Under the pieces are notes generated by a model. That model had not been told where the DNA came from and made no database searches. It saw nothing but the letters and a program-made list of their open reading frames with translations. Positions 54,200-64,000 of a stretch of DNA of 64,000 nt are shown one piece after another (position 1 is the first letter of the stretch; each line of letters opens with the position of its first letter). The DNA comes from Scylla paramamosain. Its lineage: Eukaryota; Arthropoda; Malacostraca; Decapoda; Portunidae. Location of the stretch: positions 3,227,967 to 3,291,966 of the forward strand of contig NC_087191.1 in assembly GCF_035594125.1 (NCBI RefSeq). Direction: 5' to 3'. The position numbers and the translations under genes were made by a program.

Positions 54200-54660
54200 G
54201 AGTTTAAAATCTCCAATCCTGAATTCTTGATAAAAAAAAAAAGCAATTAAAAGACAACGAGACTGACAGCGTCATCATCCCACAAAGGATGGCAACCATT
54301 GAAGTCTCCTAATAAAATAAGAGGAGAAGGAAGAGCTTTTAAAAAAGTTATCAAGTTCATATCTATCAATAGGAACACTAGGAGGCAGATACAGCCTGCA
54401 TAATGAATAAAAACGATTTATAAAAAAAAATAAACCCTAATAGCAACAACCTGAAGCGGCGAGTGAACTTGCAGGTGGATAAAAGGAACATCATAAAGAA
54501 TAAAGATGGCAGTGCCACCGTGGTGGCCCTGGCCAGGAAATAGAGTGGAGAAGAAAGCACGATACCCTGGAGGACCAATGTGATTCTCCGAGCATTGTCT
54601 CTTGCAACAACAAATGACAAGAGAAAACCTAGAGATCAATACTCGGAGTCCCTTCTAGAA
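54200..54660 (-). pseudogene. LINE-E endonuclease (copy 1)
   Basis: Frames 54639-54418 and 54620-54378 overlap. Readings include YRAFFSTLFPGQGHHGGTAI (the GGVAI-type block), FIHLQVHSPLQVVAIRVYF and, near 54300, LILLGDFNGCHPLW (catalytic GDFN). Several shifts. Confidence 0.7.
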
Positions 54661-54701
54661 TGTACGCAATCCACGGCTATTCCACCTCAAAATCTTGAAT
54701 A

Positions 54702-55992
54702 TTAGTATTTTAAGGGGGAGGGTTCAATAAGAACCTTACTCGGCCTGGGAGGCTTATCTGGTCCCACGCTACCTGTAGGAGGAAGATTCCTCGACAGAGA
54801 CGTATTGGTATCGCTCTTGGAGGAGAACTTATTTGGAAGGTGGGCAGAGAGACCTTCCATGTCCATTTCGGTTGTGGATGAATCACTTTGATATATAACG
54901 TCATCTGACGCTCTCAAAGGGATCTTTCTAGGGAGAATGCCTGTCGAGTTTAGGGACCTGGCAGATCCCCGGAAACGTTTTTGGTAGGACGGAAGGAGGC
55001 GTGGGAGAGTTGCTAGTATGTCTGCAGAGGCATAAAAGACTTGGGAGTCGTTCGTGGGTGAGGGTCCATGGAGGCGTGGACTTCAGCAATATCAACTTTT
55101 GTACGGGGAGACTGGTGTAGCTGGTGAAGATCCAGTGGAGGGCTTTTCTGAAAAAAGAGGAGGGTAACTTGGCTGAAGATGCAGAAGATGACATTATCTG
55201 TGACATCCTCCAAAACAGAGAACTTGTTGCTGACAAAAACTGAAGGAGTGACATTTTTACAAGGAGGGGAGGAAACAATTGATGGCTGAGAGAAGCGGGA
55301 AGGTGTTACAACTTTATTACCTGTGGTGGAGGTGGAAGAACTAGAGTACAGTAGAGGAAGGAGTCATATGTTTTTGCCCCACCATCCTTCTGCCTGAAAA
55401 GAAGTTCTCATCTGGCATTACCTAGACTTATAAACTGAGAATTAGCTATCTGGAATATGTCCTGCTCGAGACGGTACCTCTTGCATTGTCGAGAACGTAG
55501 TTGGTGAGCCTCTCTGCAGTAGAAGCAGTAGGGTTCCGATTCTCATTTAGGAGTATGGTGTGAGTCAAGGGCTGTGCAGTGACCGCACCAGGGGCGATTT
55601 TGACAGTTTTTCTTTTCATGACCGAAATCATAACACCAGTAGCATTGTAAAGGACGGTCAACGAATGCATTTACTGGAAGAGAAAGAGGGCCGATCTTTA
55701 CACATTCAGGGAGAAAAAAAACACTAAAAATGAGCATAATCATGTTATTATTTCCTTTAATCTTGGCCACTCGTTGAACATTATCTGAACATAGCTGAAG
55801 GATGTCATCTTTTGAGAATTCATAAGTGTTCTGGCTGTAAATACATCCTTTACAGTAAGTGAATGTTCGGTGTGGCTTCATAAATTCAAAGACTCCATCA
55901 TAAGGGCATGGTAGATAGAGTAGCATGAATATGTAGCATGAGGTGAATGAGGGACTCGATTTCCCGTTTACCCGAGGATCCGGGGATCGCAA
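54702..55992 (-). pseudogene. LINE-E ORF1 (gag-like) with CCHC knuckle (copy 1)
   Basis: Frame 55992-55543 is the N-terminal half: LPCPYDGVFEFMKPHRTFTY, LQLCSDNVQRVAKIKG, SLPVNAFVDRPLQCYWCYDF. The knuckle CYWCYDFGHEKKNC is a perfect C-x2-C-x4-H-x4-C, followed by WCGHCTALDSHHTP. Then the frame breaks. 55278-54928 and 54917-54702 are later Ser/Pro-rich parts, ending before the endonuclease. ORF1 proteins of this group bind the element RNA. Confidence 0.75.
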
Positions 55993-56099
55993 AAAGGTAT
56001 ATCAACAGTCGGACAGCATTGCCAGCCAACACCCCCTCCTTCCGCCACTCTGTCTAAAGTCTGAACTATGTGAAGTGAGCAACTACGGAAGAAATCTAC

Positions 56100-57340
56100 T
56101 TTCGCAAAACAAACTTCTGGGGCAACGGAAAGTATCTTAGTTCTGGATTACTGTCTAAATACTTCTCCAATCTATTCTTGAAGGGTGTAACAGTTTCACA
56201 ATCGACAGCACTATAAGGAAGAGAGTTTCAAACATTAATAACCTAATTAAAAAAAAAAAAATATTTTGCTTCATTTGACAAGATTCTTTTATCAATCATT
56301 TTGAAACTGTTCCGCCTTCTTGTTATATTTGACCGACCAACAATAAAATAATCGTCTGCATTAATGTTGTAGAATCCTTTGAATATTCTACGTTTTGAGA
56401 GGTTAAAGAAATAAAGTTGCTTAAGTCTTTCTTCTCAGTCTCGGAATAATTTTTGTTACTTTACGTTTAACTCTTTCCAGCTTTTCAATGTCTTTCTGTA
56501 TAACTTTTCGTGATTTGTTTTTGAAAACACATCCAATAAAGACTACCAGTTTGCTAGCTGCCTTGACAACCTGTGAGCAGTGCTGACTGGGTTTTAAGTC
56601 GCTCGTTATTAAGACTCAGAGATCTTCTCCTTTATTTACTGCGTAAAATTGTCGCCCATTCATCAAAAACTGGAGATCCGATTGATGTGAGTTCCGATGT
56701 GCAATACTTTACATTTGTAGATGTTGAACTTGATTTGCCATTTACTGGCCTAGCAAGTCAATCGATCTAAGTCTGACTGAAGTGTTATTCTGTCTCGTGC
56801 CGTAGTTACTTTACCAGTAATTTTCGTTTCATAGGCAAATTTCGGTACTTTGCACGTGAGGCCATTGTCAATATTATTTACATATATTAAGAACAGAACT
56901 GGACCAATGCACAGATCCCTGGGGTAAGCCACTTTTTGTATCAAGCCAACTCGACGAAAAACCGTTTACAGCCATTCTCTGTTTCCGAACAGAGGGCCAG
57001 TCTCTTAGCCAACTGTGAATATTACCGGAGATACCGTGTGACAATACTTTATGAGTAAACGTTTATAAGGAACTTTATCAAACGCTTTCTGAAAATCTAG
57101 GTATAATATGTCTACTGCTCTACTCTTATCGTAAAAAAAAAAGAAGAAATATAATGAAAGAAGTCAAGTAAGTTAATTAAGCACGAGCACCTATTACGCA
57201 AACTATGTTGCGAGTCATTCATTATATTATTATCTTTTCAAAATTTGACGATGTTGTCGCGAATGATTGTCTCCGTTAATCTGCATACAAGCGATGTCTG
57301 GCTTAATGGGTCGATAGTTGGCTGGTTGTAATTTATCGCC
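56100..57340 (-). mobile_element. CR1 LINE of a second family (F)
   Basis: Minus strand, 5'-truncated near 57340 in the RT block before YRP. Frame 56944-56750 reads GPVLFLIYVNNIDNGL, VPKFAYETKITGKVTTA (FADDTK with both aspartates lost) and LQSDLDRL. Thumb and C-terminal region follow decayed to about 56140 (FKSRLDKYL-type end). It differs from the B family (DNGLTCKV against DSGISSYV). The 3' boundary is uncertain by about 100 bp and lies close to LINE-E copy 1. Confidence 0.75.
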
Positions 57341-57345
57341 TTTTT

Positions 57346-57371
57346 TATTTATTTATTTATTTATTTATTTT
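57346..57371. repeat. (TTTA)n microsatellite
   Basis: About 26 bp of TTTA between the CR1 family F copy and LINE-A A7. Confidence 0.9.
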
Positions 57372-57483
57372 TAATTGGAGTTATTTCAATGTTCCTCACC
57401 AGCTTTGGCTTTCTTCTCCTTCACTGACCATTTTGGTGAACTAGCCACTAGAACTAGCCTTTAATAGATTCTGGAACAAAGCT

Positions 57484-57702
57484 TTGACTTCCAAACTATC
57501 CTCCCACAGCTTCTATCCTTCTCTCTGTAACTTCATCTCAAGTTTCCTTTCTGACTGTTCTCTTGCTTCTGTGGTAGAGAGTCACTGTTCTCCTAAATCT
57601 ATTAACAGTAGTGTTCCTCAGGGTTCTGTCCTGTCATCCAATCTTTTCTTATTATTCATTAATGATCATCTAAACCAAGCTTCCTATCCACTCCTACGCT
57701 AA
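57484..57702 (+). pseudogene. LINE-A RT fragment (A7)
   Basis: Reads SLCNFISSFLSDCSLASVVE, SPKSINSSVPQGSVLSSNLF and LLFINDHLNQAS, then a stop just before the YADD position, which is decayed (TACGCTAATGAT, YAND). Confidence 0.72.
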
Positions 57703-57964
57703 TGATACAACCATGCACTTTCCCACATCTTTTCGTCGACGTCTATCCCTTCAGAGAGTAAACATTTCACGCAGGGAAGCCACAGAACGCCTGACTTCTG
57801 ATCTCTCTAAAAATTTCTGATTGGGGCATGGAAAACTTTATATTGTTGTATGCCTCAAGAACTGAATTCTTCAATCTTTCAACGTGACACAACATTCTAT
57901 GAAGTTAAGCGTTCTGAGTCGTCTCTACCAGGTTTTCTCACACACCTAACTGTTAACTCTGAAC

Positions 57965-58366
57965 ATGGACGTCATCCGTCCATATATGGAGTCTTCACAT
58001 GCACAGGGGGGGGCAGGGGGGAGGGGCGGATCCACTACTCATACCGCTCTTTTAAACAGGGTGGAATCAAAAGCTTTTCGTCTTATAAACTGCTCTCCTT
58101 TAACTTACTGTCTTCAGGCTGTTTTTCGTCGCCGCAATGTCGCATCTCTTTCTATCTTCCACCGCTATTTTCATGCCAACTACTCTTCTGATCTTGGCAA
58201 CTGCATGCCACCCCTCCTCCCGCAACCTCGCTGCACAAGACTTTCTTCTTTCATTGACCCCTATTCTGTCCACCTCTCTAACGCAATTAGTACTCTCAAT
58301 CATTCATCCCTTTCTCTGGTAAAGTCAGGAACTCTGCCTTGCTATTGTATTTCCACCTATAAATGA
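57965..58366 (+). pseudogene. LINE-A C-terminal domain (A7)
   Basis: TALLNRVESKAFRLINCSPL, LSIFHRYFHANYSSDLGNCM and DPYSVHLSNAISTLNHSSL. A G-rich insert at 58003-58029 precedes it. This is the same block as in A1 and A6. Confidence 0.75.
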
Positions 58367-58540
58367 CTTCAACTCATTCAAAAGGGAGGTTTCAAGACAC
58401 TTATCCTTTAATTTTTGACTAACGCCTTTGACTCTTCGGGGATCGGAACCTCAGTGGGCTTTTTTTTTTTTTTTATCAGTTTTGTTGCCCTTGGCTGGTG
58501 CCCCTCCTACATAAAAAAGTGTTTATACATACATACATGC

Positions 58541-58817
<277 letters not shown>

Positions 58818-59647
58818 ATAAGAGCATAAGAAAGGGAAGGTGCAAGAGGCGACCAGGCTTACGCGTGGCAGTCCCTGTATGAAATATACCTACCTATTTC
58901 CACCTGTCATCCCATCCATAAACCAGTCTAATCTTTTCTTAAAGCTCCCTAATGTCTTAGCACTACCAACATGATTACTGAGTCCGTTCCACTCATCTAC
59001 CACTCTATTTGGTAACCAATTTCTTCCTATCTCTTTCTTAAACATAAATTTTCAAGCTTGAACCCGTTATTTCTTGTTCTATCCTAGTTGTTGATCCTAA
59101 GAATTTTGCTTACATCCTCCCTTTTTATAACCCTTATACCACTTAAAGACTTACATCAGGTCCCCTCTTAACCTACATCTCTCTAAAGAATGTAAATTTA
59201 ACAGCTTCAATCTCACCTCGTAAGGAATACTTCTCATCCCCAGTATCCTTTTAGTCATTTTCCTCTGTACTGATTCTAATAGACCTATATCTTTCTTGTA
59301 ATGTGGGGATCAGAACTACACAGAGTAGTCTAGATGAGGTCTGACTAGCGCCAAGTAAAACTTTAATATTACTTCGGGCCCTCTACTTTTAACCTTCGGG
59401 CCTCCTACCCTTTTAACACTCTTAAAAATAAATCCTAATACCCTATTTGCCCTGTTTCTGGCCTCTATGCGTTGTTTTCCTAGACGGAGTTCAGAGCTAA
59501 CTATAACTCATAAATCTTTCTCGTACCCTGTACCTACCAGAGTTTCGTTGTTTATTGTGTACCTGCTGTGTGGGTATCCTCTACCTACGCTAAGTACTTT
59601 GCATTTGTTGATATTAAACTGCATTTGCCATCTGTCCATCCATTCAT

Positions 59648-60046
59648 TCATCTTATGTAAATCTGAAAGGCGATGGCATCCGATTCTGACCTAATTAATC
59701 TACCTATCTTTGTGTGATCCGCAAATTTACTAACATCACTACTAATCCCACTATCCAAGTCATTGATATATATTAAAAACAACAATGGCCCTAATACTGA
59801 TCCCTGTGGCACCCCACTAATTACATGATCCCACTCGGATTTAGAGCCGTTTATTACAATTCTTTGTCGCCTATCACTTAGCCATGACCTTATCCAGCCT
59901 AACATCTTCCCATCTATCCTGTGTGCCCTAACCTTTCTCAGGAGCCTTTGATGGGGTACCTTGTCAAATGCTTTACTAAGGTCCAGATATAATATGTCAT
60001 AACTATCACCATTATCTACTGCAAGACTTCCCCTTCGTGAAGCCAT
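59648..60046 (-). pseudogene. CR1 RT palm (B3)
   Basis: 132 codons: LYLDLSKAFDKVPHQRLLRK (first aspartate), IRSWLSDRRQRIVINGSKSE, GVPQGSVLGPLLFLIYINDL and KFADHTKIGRL. The catalytic FADD is FADH (codon 59714-59716), the same change as in B1. The frame ends shortly after. Thumb sequence follows in other frames. Confidence 0.82.
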
Positions 60047-60452
60047 GCTGTAACTGATTTATCAAGTTATGTTTGTCTAAACGTCCCCTAATGTTCCTTG
60101 CTATTATTGACTCCGATATTATACCCACAACTGAAGTTAAGCTGACAAATCTATAATTAGACGCTAAAGTTTTATCTCCTTTCTTAAAGATGGGTACTAC
60201 ATTAGCCTGCCTCCACATTACTGGTACCTCACCTGACTCAAGTGATTTCCTAAAGACATAAACTAACGGCTCACTGATAACCTCTTTGTATTCCTTAAGT
60301 ACTCTGGGATATATTTCATCTGGTCCTGGTGTCTTGAACCTTTTTAGCCTATCTACCTCCTGTTCCACTATCTCCTTAGTTAAGGATACATCTATCAACT
60401 TCTCATTCTCAACTGCTCTAAATATCTGTTCACTATTTAGCATATCTTGCAT
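60012..60452 (-). pseudogene. CR1 RT N-terminal part (B3)
   Basis: 146 codons: VDRLKRFKTPGPDEIYPRVL, LVYVFRKSLESGEVPVMWRQ, ANVVPIFKKGDKTLASNYRF and GRLDKHNLINQLQHGFTKGK. A shift near 60040 leads to the palm frame. Confidence 0.82.
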
Positions 60453-60516
60453 GTTTTCCTGGGTGAAGACAGTTAAAAAATACTCATTCAGAATTTTACT
60501 GATCTCCTTCCCAGAA

Positions 60517-60777
60517 CTAACCAGCTCCCCATCTGCTGCCTAGAGTATCGTTATTCTTCGTCCTGTATACCTGATAAAATCCCTTGGGGTCCGTCTTTGC
60601 CTGGCTGGCTACCTTTAATTCATAATTATCCTTAGCTTTCCTTGTTAACCTTCTGACTGTTGTAACTAATTCATTATATTTTGACCTTAAAACTTCTTCA
60701 GTTGCCCTTGATCTCTGATATATACTTCTCTTCCGTCCTATATAACGTTTTAACTTAGTAGTCATCCATTTAGACAT
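60517..60777 (-). pseudogene. CR1 linker region (B3)
   Basis: 86 codons: TKLKRYIGRKRSIYQRSRAT, VTTVRRLTRKAKDNYELKVA, KTDPKGFYQVYRTK. This basic helical segment between endonuclease and RT is standard in CR1 ORF2. Confidence 0.75.
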
Positions 60778-61314
60778 TTTTCTGTGATCTTACTGCTCTA
60801 TACGGGATGTTTGCTAACTAACCTGTATGTGATTTATCTATGAAATATTTATACAACTCATCTACATTTACTTCCCCTAATCTCCTCATCTCAGTCCCTT
60901 CCATCCTCTCCACTCCCTCATCTACTCGCCTCGACCTCACCTCTCCCATCTCAGCATGACCTGACCCTCCAATATACTCGCACCTATCTCCCCCTGTCTC
61001 TCTCCTCCGCCCCTTCCGGACACATCTTCCCTCCTCTTGTCCTACACCCTCACACCTCACCTCACCTCTCTCATCCTGCCTTATCTCTGTCAATTCCGTC
61101 CCGGACCTGACCTCACCCTGCATCCGTTGCCAGTCAACTCCTTGGAGGTACCTTTTTAATTCCTCAAAATCTGCTCTCCTAAAGTCAGGTATTTTACTAG
61201 TTTCTTCCCATTTTAATTTGTACCTAATTTCCCAATGGTCACTTACCTAGCTGTCCTCTAACCTTTATCTGCGTGACTGCTTCCTCCCTGTTAGTAAGAA
61301 TTAAATCTAGAATA

Positions 61315-61872
61315 TTATTCCCCCTTGTGGGTTCTACGAATAACTGTTTTAGAAAAATTATCCTGAATTACCTCAAGAAATTCCTCTGCTCCCTTGTTAC
61401 CCACCATCAGGCTCCAATCGATATTCCTAAAATTAAAATCTCTTACCACACATACCTGACAATAGTTTGCTGCTCTATTTATTTCGTGCCACAGTGGGCT
61501 GTTAATTTCCTTTGTACTGTTCAGTGGCCTGTACACTACTCCCAGTACTATTGATTGTGATCCTTACTTAATATCTACCCATATCGACTCTGTTTTGCTA
61601 TCTGTTTTAATTCTACTGTTAATGCAACACTGTAATATGTCCCTAATGTATAACGCGACGCCTCCTCTTCTCCTGTTTTCCCTGTCCTTATAGAACAATG
61701 CATAATCATCTATCTTAACCTCTGGATTAAATACTTTTCCTGACATATCTAACCAAGTTTCTGTTAAAGGAATGATATCAAAGTTTTGTACACACGCTAT
61801 TCCTTTAAGCAAGTCTATTTTATTCAAAATACTTCTACAGTTTGTGAAGTAAACACTTAAGCTACTTCTCAC
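61315..61872 (-). pseudogene. CR1 endonuclease (B3)
   Basis: Frames 61872-61564 and 61536-61315. SVYFTNCRSILNKIDLLKG, FDIIPLTETWLDMS (metal-binding glutamate), YALFYKDRENRRRGGVALYI; then VVRDFNFRNIDWSL (GDFN changed to RDFN) and EEFLEVIQDNF. A stop and shift near 61550 divide them. The SDH block is degraded. Confidence 0.78.
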
Positions 61873-62100
61873 CTTCTCTGAGCTGGTTACCTTTCTAGAT
61901 TTAACTAATTTGTCCTTCGTTTTGACCTCACAACCCCTTCTTCCCTCTTGAAGAGGGATACATCTCTCCTGAAGAGAGATACGTAGATTGACTGACTGAT
62001 AGTATATACATTTTTATATTCTTTTAATATACACCAACAGATTCTCCCCTGGGTTATGATGTAATGCAACGGCATTGCTGTATAACTATAAGGAGACCAC

Positions 62101-62855
62101 AATAATTATTATTGTATTATATTTTTTTTCGAATACGAATTCATAATACAACATAAGAATGAAAATTAGCAAGTATTCTTAAACTTTTCCTTCCTGGACT
62201 ACAAAAGACAGCTGTCAGAACATGCAACGGTTAATGCGAGACGACTCTCATTCGAATCCTAAGATCCAGTGTGCCAGAATGGCGAATTTTGTGCAAGAAT
62301 ATGGCTTCAAACTCTCCCTTGCCTGTAGAATACTCTTGAGGCTGATGAAGTGAATGAATGATCAAATTAAAATTGAGGATTGCGCTGTCAATTTTACTCT
62401 ACAAATCAGTACGCAAAGGGAATTCGATCATATTTTAATTTATTTATTATATATTTCTACTCATTTACAAGCTAATATATCTTGCCAGAATAAAAAAAAA
62501 AAACTCAACCTGCTCCCCAGAGCACTATTGTATCAACAATCACAAGTTTATGAAGACGAGTATATGGAGTGTGAGGGACATTCTGCAGTGATAGTATTCT
62601 GCAGCATCTGAGCCTTTTCGGAAGTTCCGACTCACTGCGACAGGTTGTATTCAACTGCTCCCTCCTTCTACGTAAGCTTTTGAGGAACTTTTGTACTCTA
62701 AGATTCCTTATTTTTATAGAATCGGGGCAAACATCAGCTTTTGTTTTTGGTATATGACAGCTGGGATAATTTCTGAAAGTACTTGAAGATTGGTTGTATA
62801 GTGTTTCAGTACTTGATATAATTCATTTATTGTTTCTTAACAATGAAGTGGCAAC
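62101..62855. other. Unassigned AT-rich region
   Basis: About 750 bp; a weak frame at 62354-62611 has no recognisable domain. ATTCGAATCC at about 62249 resembles a tRNA B box, but no cloverleaf can be drawn around it. Confidence 0.4.
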
Positions 62856-63031
62856 GCAAATCTTAGCGCTGTAAATCTTAGCACTGTAAATCCTGGATCT
62901 GTAAATCCTGGATCTGTAAATCTTGGGTCTGTAATTCTTAGTACTGTAAATCTTTGCATTGTAAATCTTAGCATTGTAAATCTTGGCTCTGTAAACTCTG
63001 GCTTTGCAAATTTTGGTTCTGCAGATCTTAG
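62856..63031 (+). repeat. 15-bp tandem repeat, about 12 units
   Basis: Units of exactly 15 bp resembling GTAAATCTTGGATCT, about twelve copies with substitutions but no indels. In one frame each unit is five codons (VNLGS, VNPGS, ANLSA, ADLSV ...), open from a TGA near 62843 to about 63055. No ATG lies in that frame. Confidence 0.85.
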
Positions 63032-63834
63032 TGTTTGCTGTATTAGTGATGTAAAATTATGATATTCAGAGGTACAATGTTTTACAAATATTCATTAGAA
63101 AGGGATTTGTGATGTAAATCTTGGTAAAGGATGAGAATCAATGGCAATTCAACCTGTCAAAAGAGAAAAAAGAAGGAAATGTATATTTTGCTTTAGAAGT
63201 CTTGCTATAATATATACTCTTGAGCTTTCAAATGTTAAGAGTCCAAAAACGCTTAGATAATATTTTTATTTTCTCCTTCATTACATCCGTTTCCTTACCT
63301 ATACTGAGGAAATGCCACGGAATCTACTACACAGCACTATACTTATTGATTTTCTGCCAAGACTGAACGTACGACAAGTTGGGTCAATGTATGGAAGGTA
63401 CATAATATAAACCAGTAAGCTGGCGGGCTTTCATCCTCAGACGTCTCGCGGTGCTCGTGCCTATTTGATCCTTGCTCATCATCCAGCCCATATAGTAAGC
63501 AATGTGTGCATGTGTCTGTGTGTGTAATCTGCCTAAGGGTACAATAATCATGATAATTATTCCTTCCAAAATGTTACTTATAGTAGGTTTCCAAAAGATT
63601 TGTGAGTATAGTGAATGAAGTGTTTCAAAACTACTCTTTTAATCAGCTCAAATCGCAGGAAGGTGAAACATTTTTTAACAAGTTGAGTTCTCCAGAGTTT
63701 ACCAATGAACACGATGAAATTGTGAAGATATTTGTAAACTTTTGTATTATTAAGTTGTTATCTATTCTTGAATGTTGTATAATATGTCAGTCTATGAATC
63801 TTCTGTGAAGAGGCTTTCATATACGAATCGTGCT
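63032..63834. other. Unassigned region
   Basis: About 800 bp of AT-rich sequence. Frames at 63384-63569 (minus) and 63602-63808 (plus) have no recognised domain. Confidence 0.4.
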
Positions 63835-64000
63835 TTTCACTCATGTATTCGTTCACATTACATTCATTACTCTCCCCTGCGAAGAGTGCTGGAGGCGGAG
63901 AGCAGGCTGCTCCCCTGCTGTGACCAGACACAATGGGTGTTTGCTCAGGGAGTGAGCCACCCGTGCTGGCAGCTGCGACTACAGTTGTCAGTGTATCTAA
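63835..64000 (+). other. Candidate exon or gene start running off the window
   Basis: From about 63880 the sequence becomes GC-rich compared with the preceding 800 bp. One frame is open through the end and reads RVLEAESRLLPCCDQTQWVF and SHPCWQLRLQLSVYL. Another starts at an ATG near 63932 with good context (ACACAATGG) and reads MGVCSGSEPPVLAAATTVV. Either may be coding; I recognise neither. Confidence 0.22.

Larger units (their letters stand above)
45540..55995 (-). mobile_element. LINE-E copy 1 (I-like, with RNase H), split by gypsy
   Basis: Minus-strand element of about 5.2 kb excluding the insertion. Order from the right: ORF1 with CCHC knuckles (55992-54702), endonuclease (54640-54200), linker (54070-53463), RT (53462-52875), thumb (52719-52417), then the Ty3/gypsy insertion (47145-52345), RNase H (47140-46405), C-terminal cysteine region (46380-46250) and 3' UTR with tandem repeats (45940-45787), ending near 45540. 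An RNase H after RT is characteristic of the I superfamily. All parts carry stops and shifts. Confidence 0.8.
57380..58520 (+). mobile_element. LINE-A copy A7, internally deleted
   Basis: Starts within the endonuclease (codons HQLWLSS..TDHFGELA, 57395-57445), then jumps directly to RT (FWNKALTSKLSSHSFYPSL, from 57465), losing about 1.5 kb relative to A4. RT, C-terminal block and the full 3' tail (GTTGCCCTTGGCTGGTGCCC, CCTCCTACATAAAAAA) follow. The tail runs into TACATA, (TA)n and (GA)n. Confidence 0.82.

Noticed and set aside
62240..62262. ATTCGAATCC as a tRNA B box
   Set aside because: No matching A box or acceptor stem around it.

Overview
This is 64 kb of animal nuclear DNA, and almost all of it is transposable-element debris. 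I see no bacterial-type operons, RNA genes or CRISPR arrays. The mix suggests a decapod crustacean, probably a brachyuran crab: long (TA)n, (GA)n/(CT)n and (CA)n tracts, a multicopy Jockey-superfamily LINE, CR1 elements with an 8-bp TTATGTTC tail, an I-like LINE with RNase H, BEL/Pao and Ty3/gypsy elements. I recall such LINE proteins from portunid crab gene sets. That is memory, not a search, so genus is not claimed.

Layout. 1-8.2 kb: 3' part of an unclassified LINE, then stacked LINE-A copies (A1 interrupted by antisense A2; A3 interrupted by CR1 copy B1). 8.2-13.3 kb: the least TE-rich stretch. It holds a minisatellite, a good candidate for a real host gene start on the minus strand (TATA-like box, initiator, Kozak ATG, signal-peptide exon, splice donor), a MITE-like repeat and two weaker exon candidates. 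13.3-24.6 kb: BEL/Pao complex. A minus-strand element (P1) is split by a nearly complete LINE-A (A4), shares an LTR with a second minus-strand fragment (P3), and P3 abuts a plus-strand copy (P2). One LTR end is a 405-bp inverted repeat. 24.6-27.4 kb: a decayed fragment possibly from a Ulp1-type protease, then LINE-A copy A5. 27.4-33.4 kb: microsatellites, an L2/Rex1-like LINE (LINE-C), a compound tandem repeat and hAT remnants. 33.6-40.6 kb: LINE-D, I-like LINE-E copy 2 split by CR1 B2, a CCAC/CCAT satellite and LINE-A A6. 40.6-45.5 kb: mostly unassigned, with a second MITE copy. 45.5-56 kb: LINE-E copy 1 (minus) split by a 5.2-kb Ty3/gypsy element with paired 717-bp LTRs and 5-bp target duplications. 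56-62.1 kb: a second CR1 family, LINE-A A7, a 250-bp (GA)n tract and the longest CR1 copy (B3). 62.1-64 kb: mostly unassigned, with a 15-bp tandem repeat and a possible exon running off the end.

Function. Endonuclease plus reverse transcriptase would mobilise the LINEs, gag/protease/RT-RNase H/integrase the LTR elements, but every element seen here carries at least one lesion. The nesting gives relative ages: A1 before A2, A3 before B1, P1 before A4, LINE-E copy 1 before the gypsy element, LINE-E copy 2 before B2. The most promising leads are the signal-peptide first exon at 8.9 kb, the gypsy element with protease next to integrase and no RT, the BEL LTR palindrome, and two CR1 copies sharing an identical substitution in the RT catalytic box.
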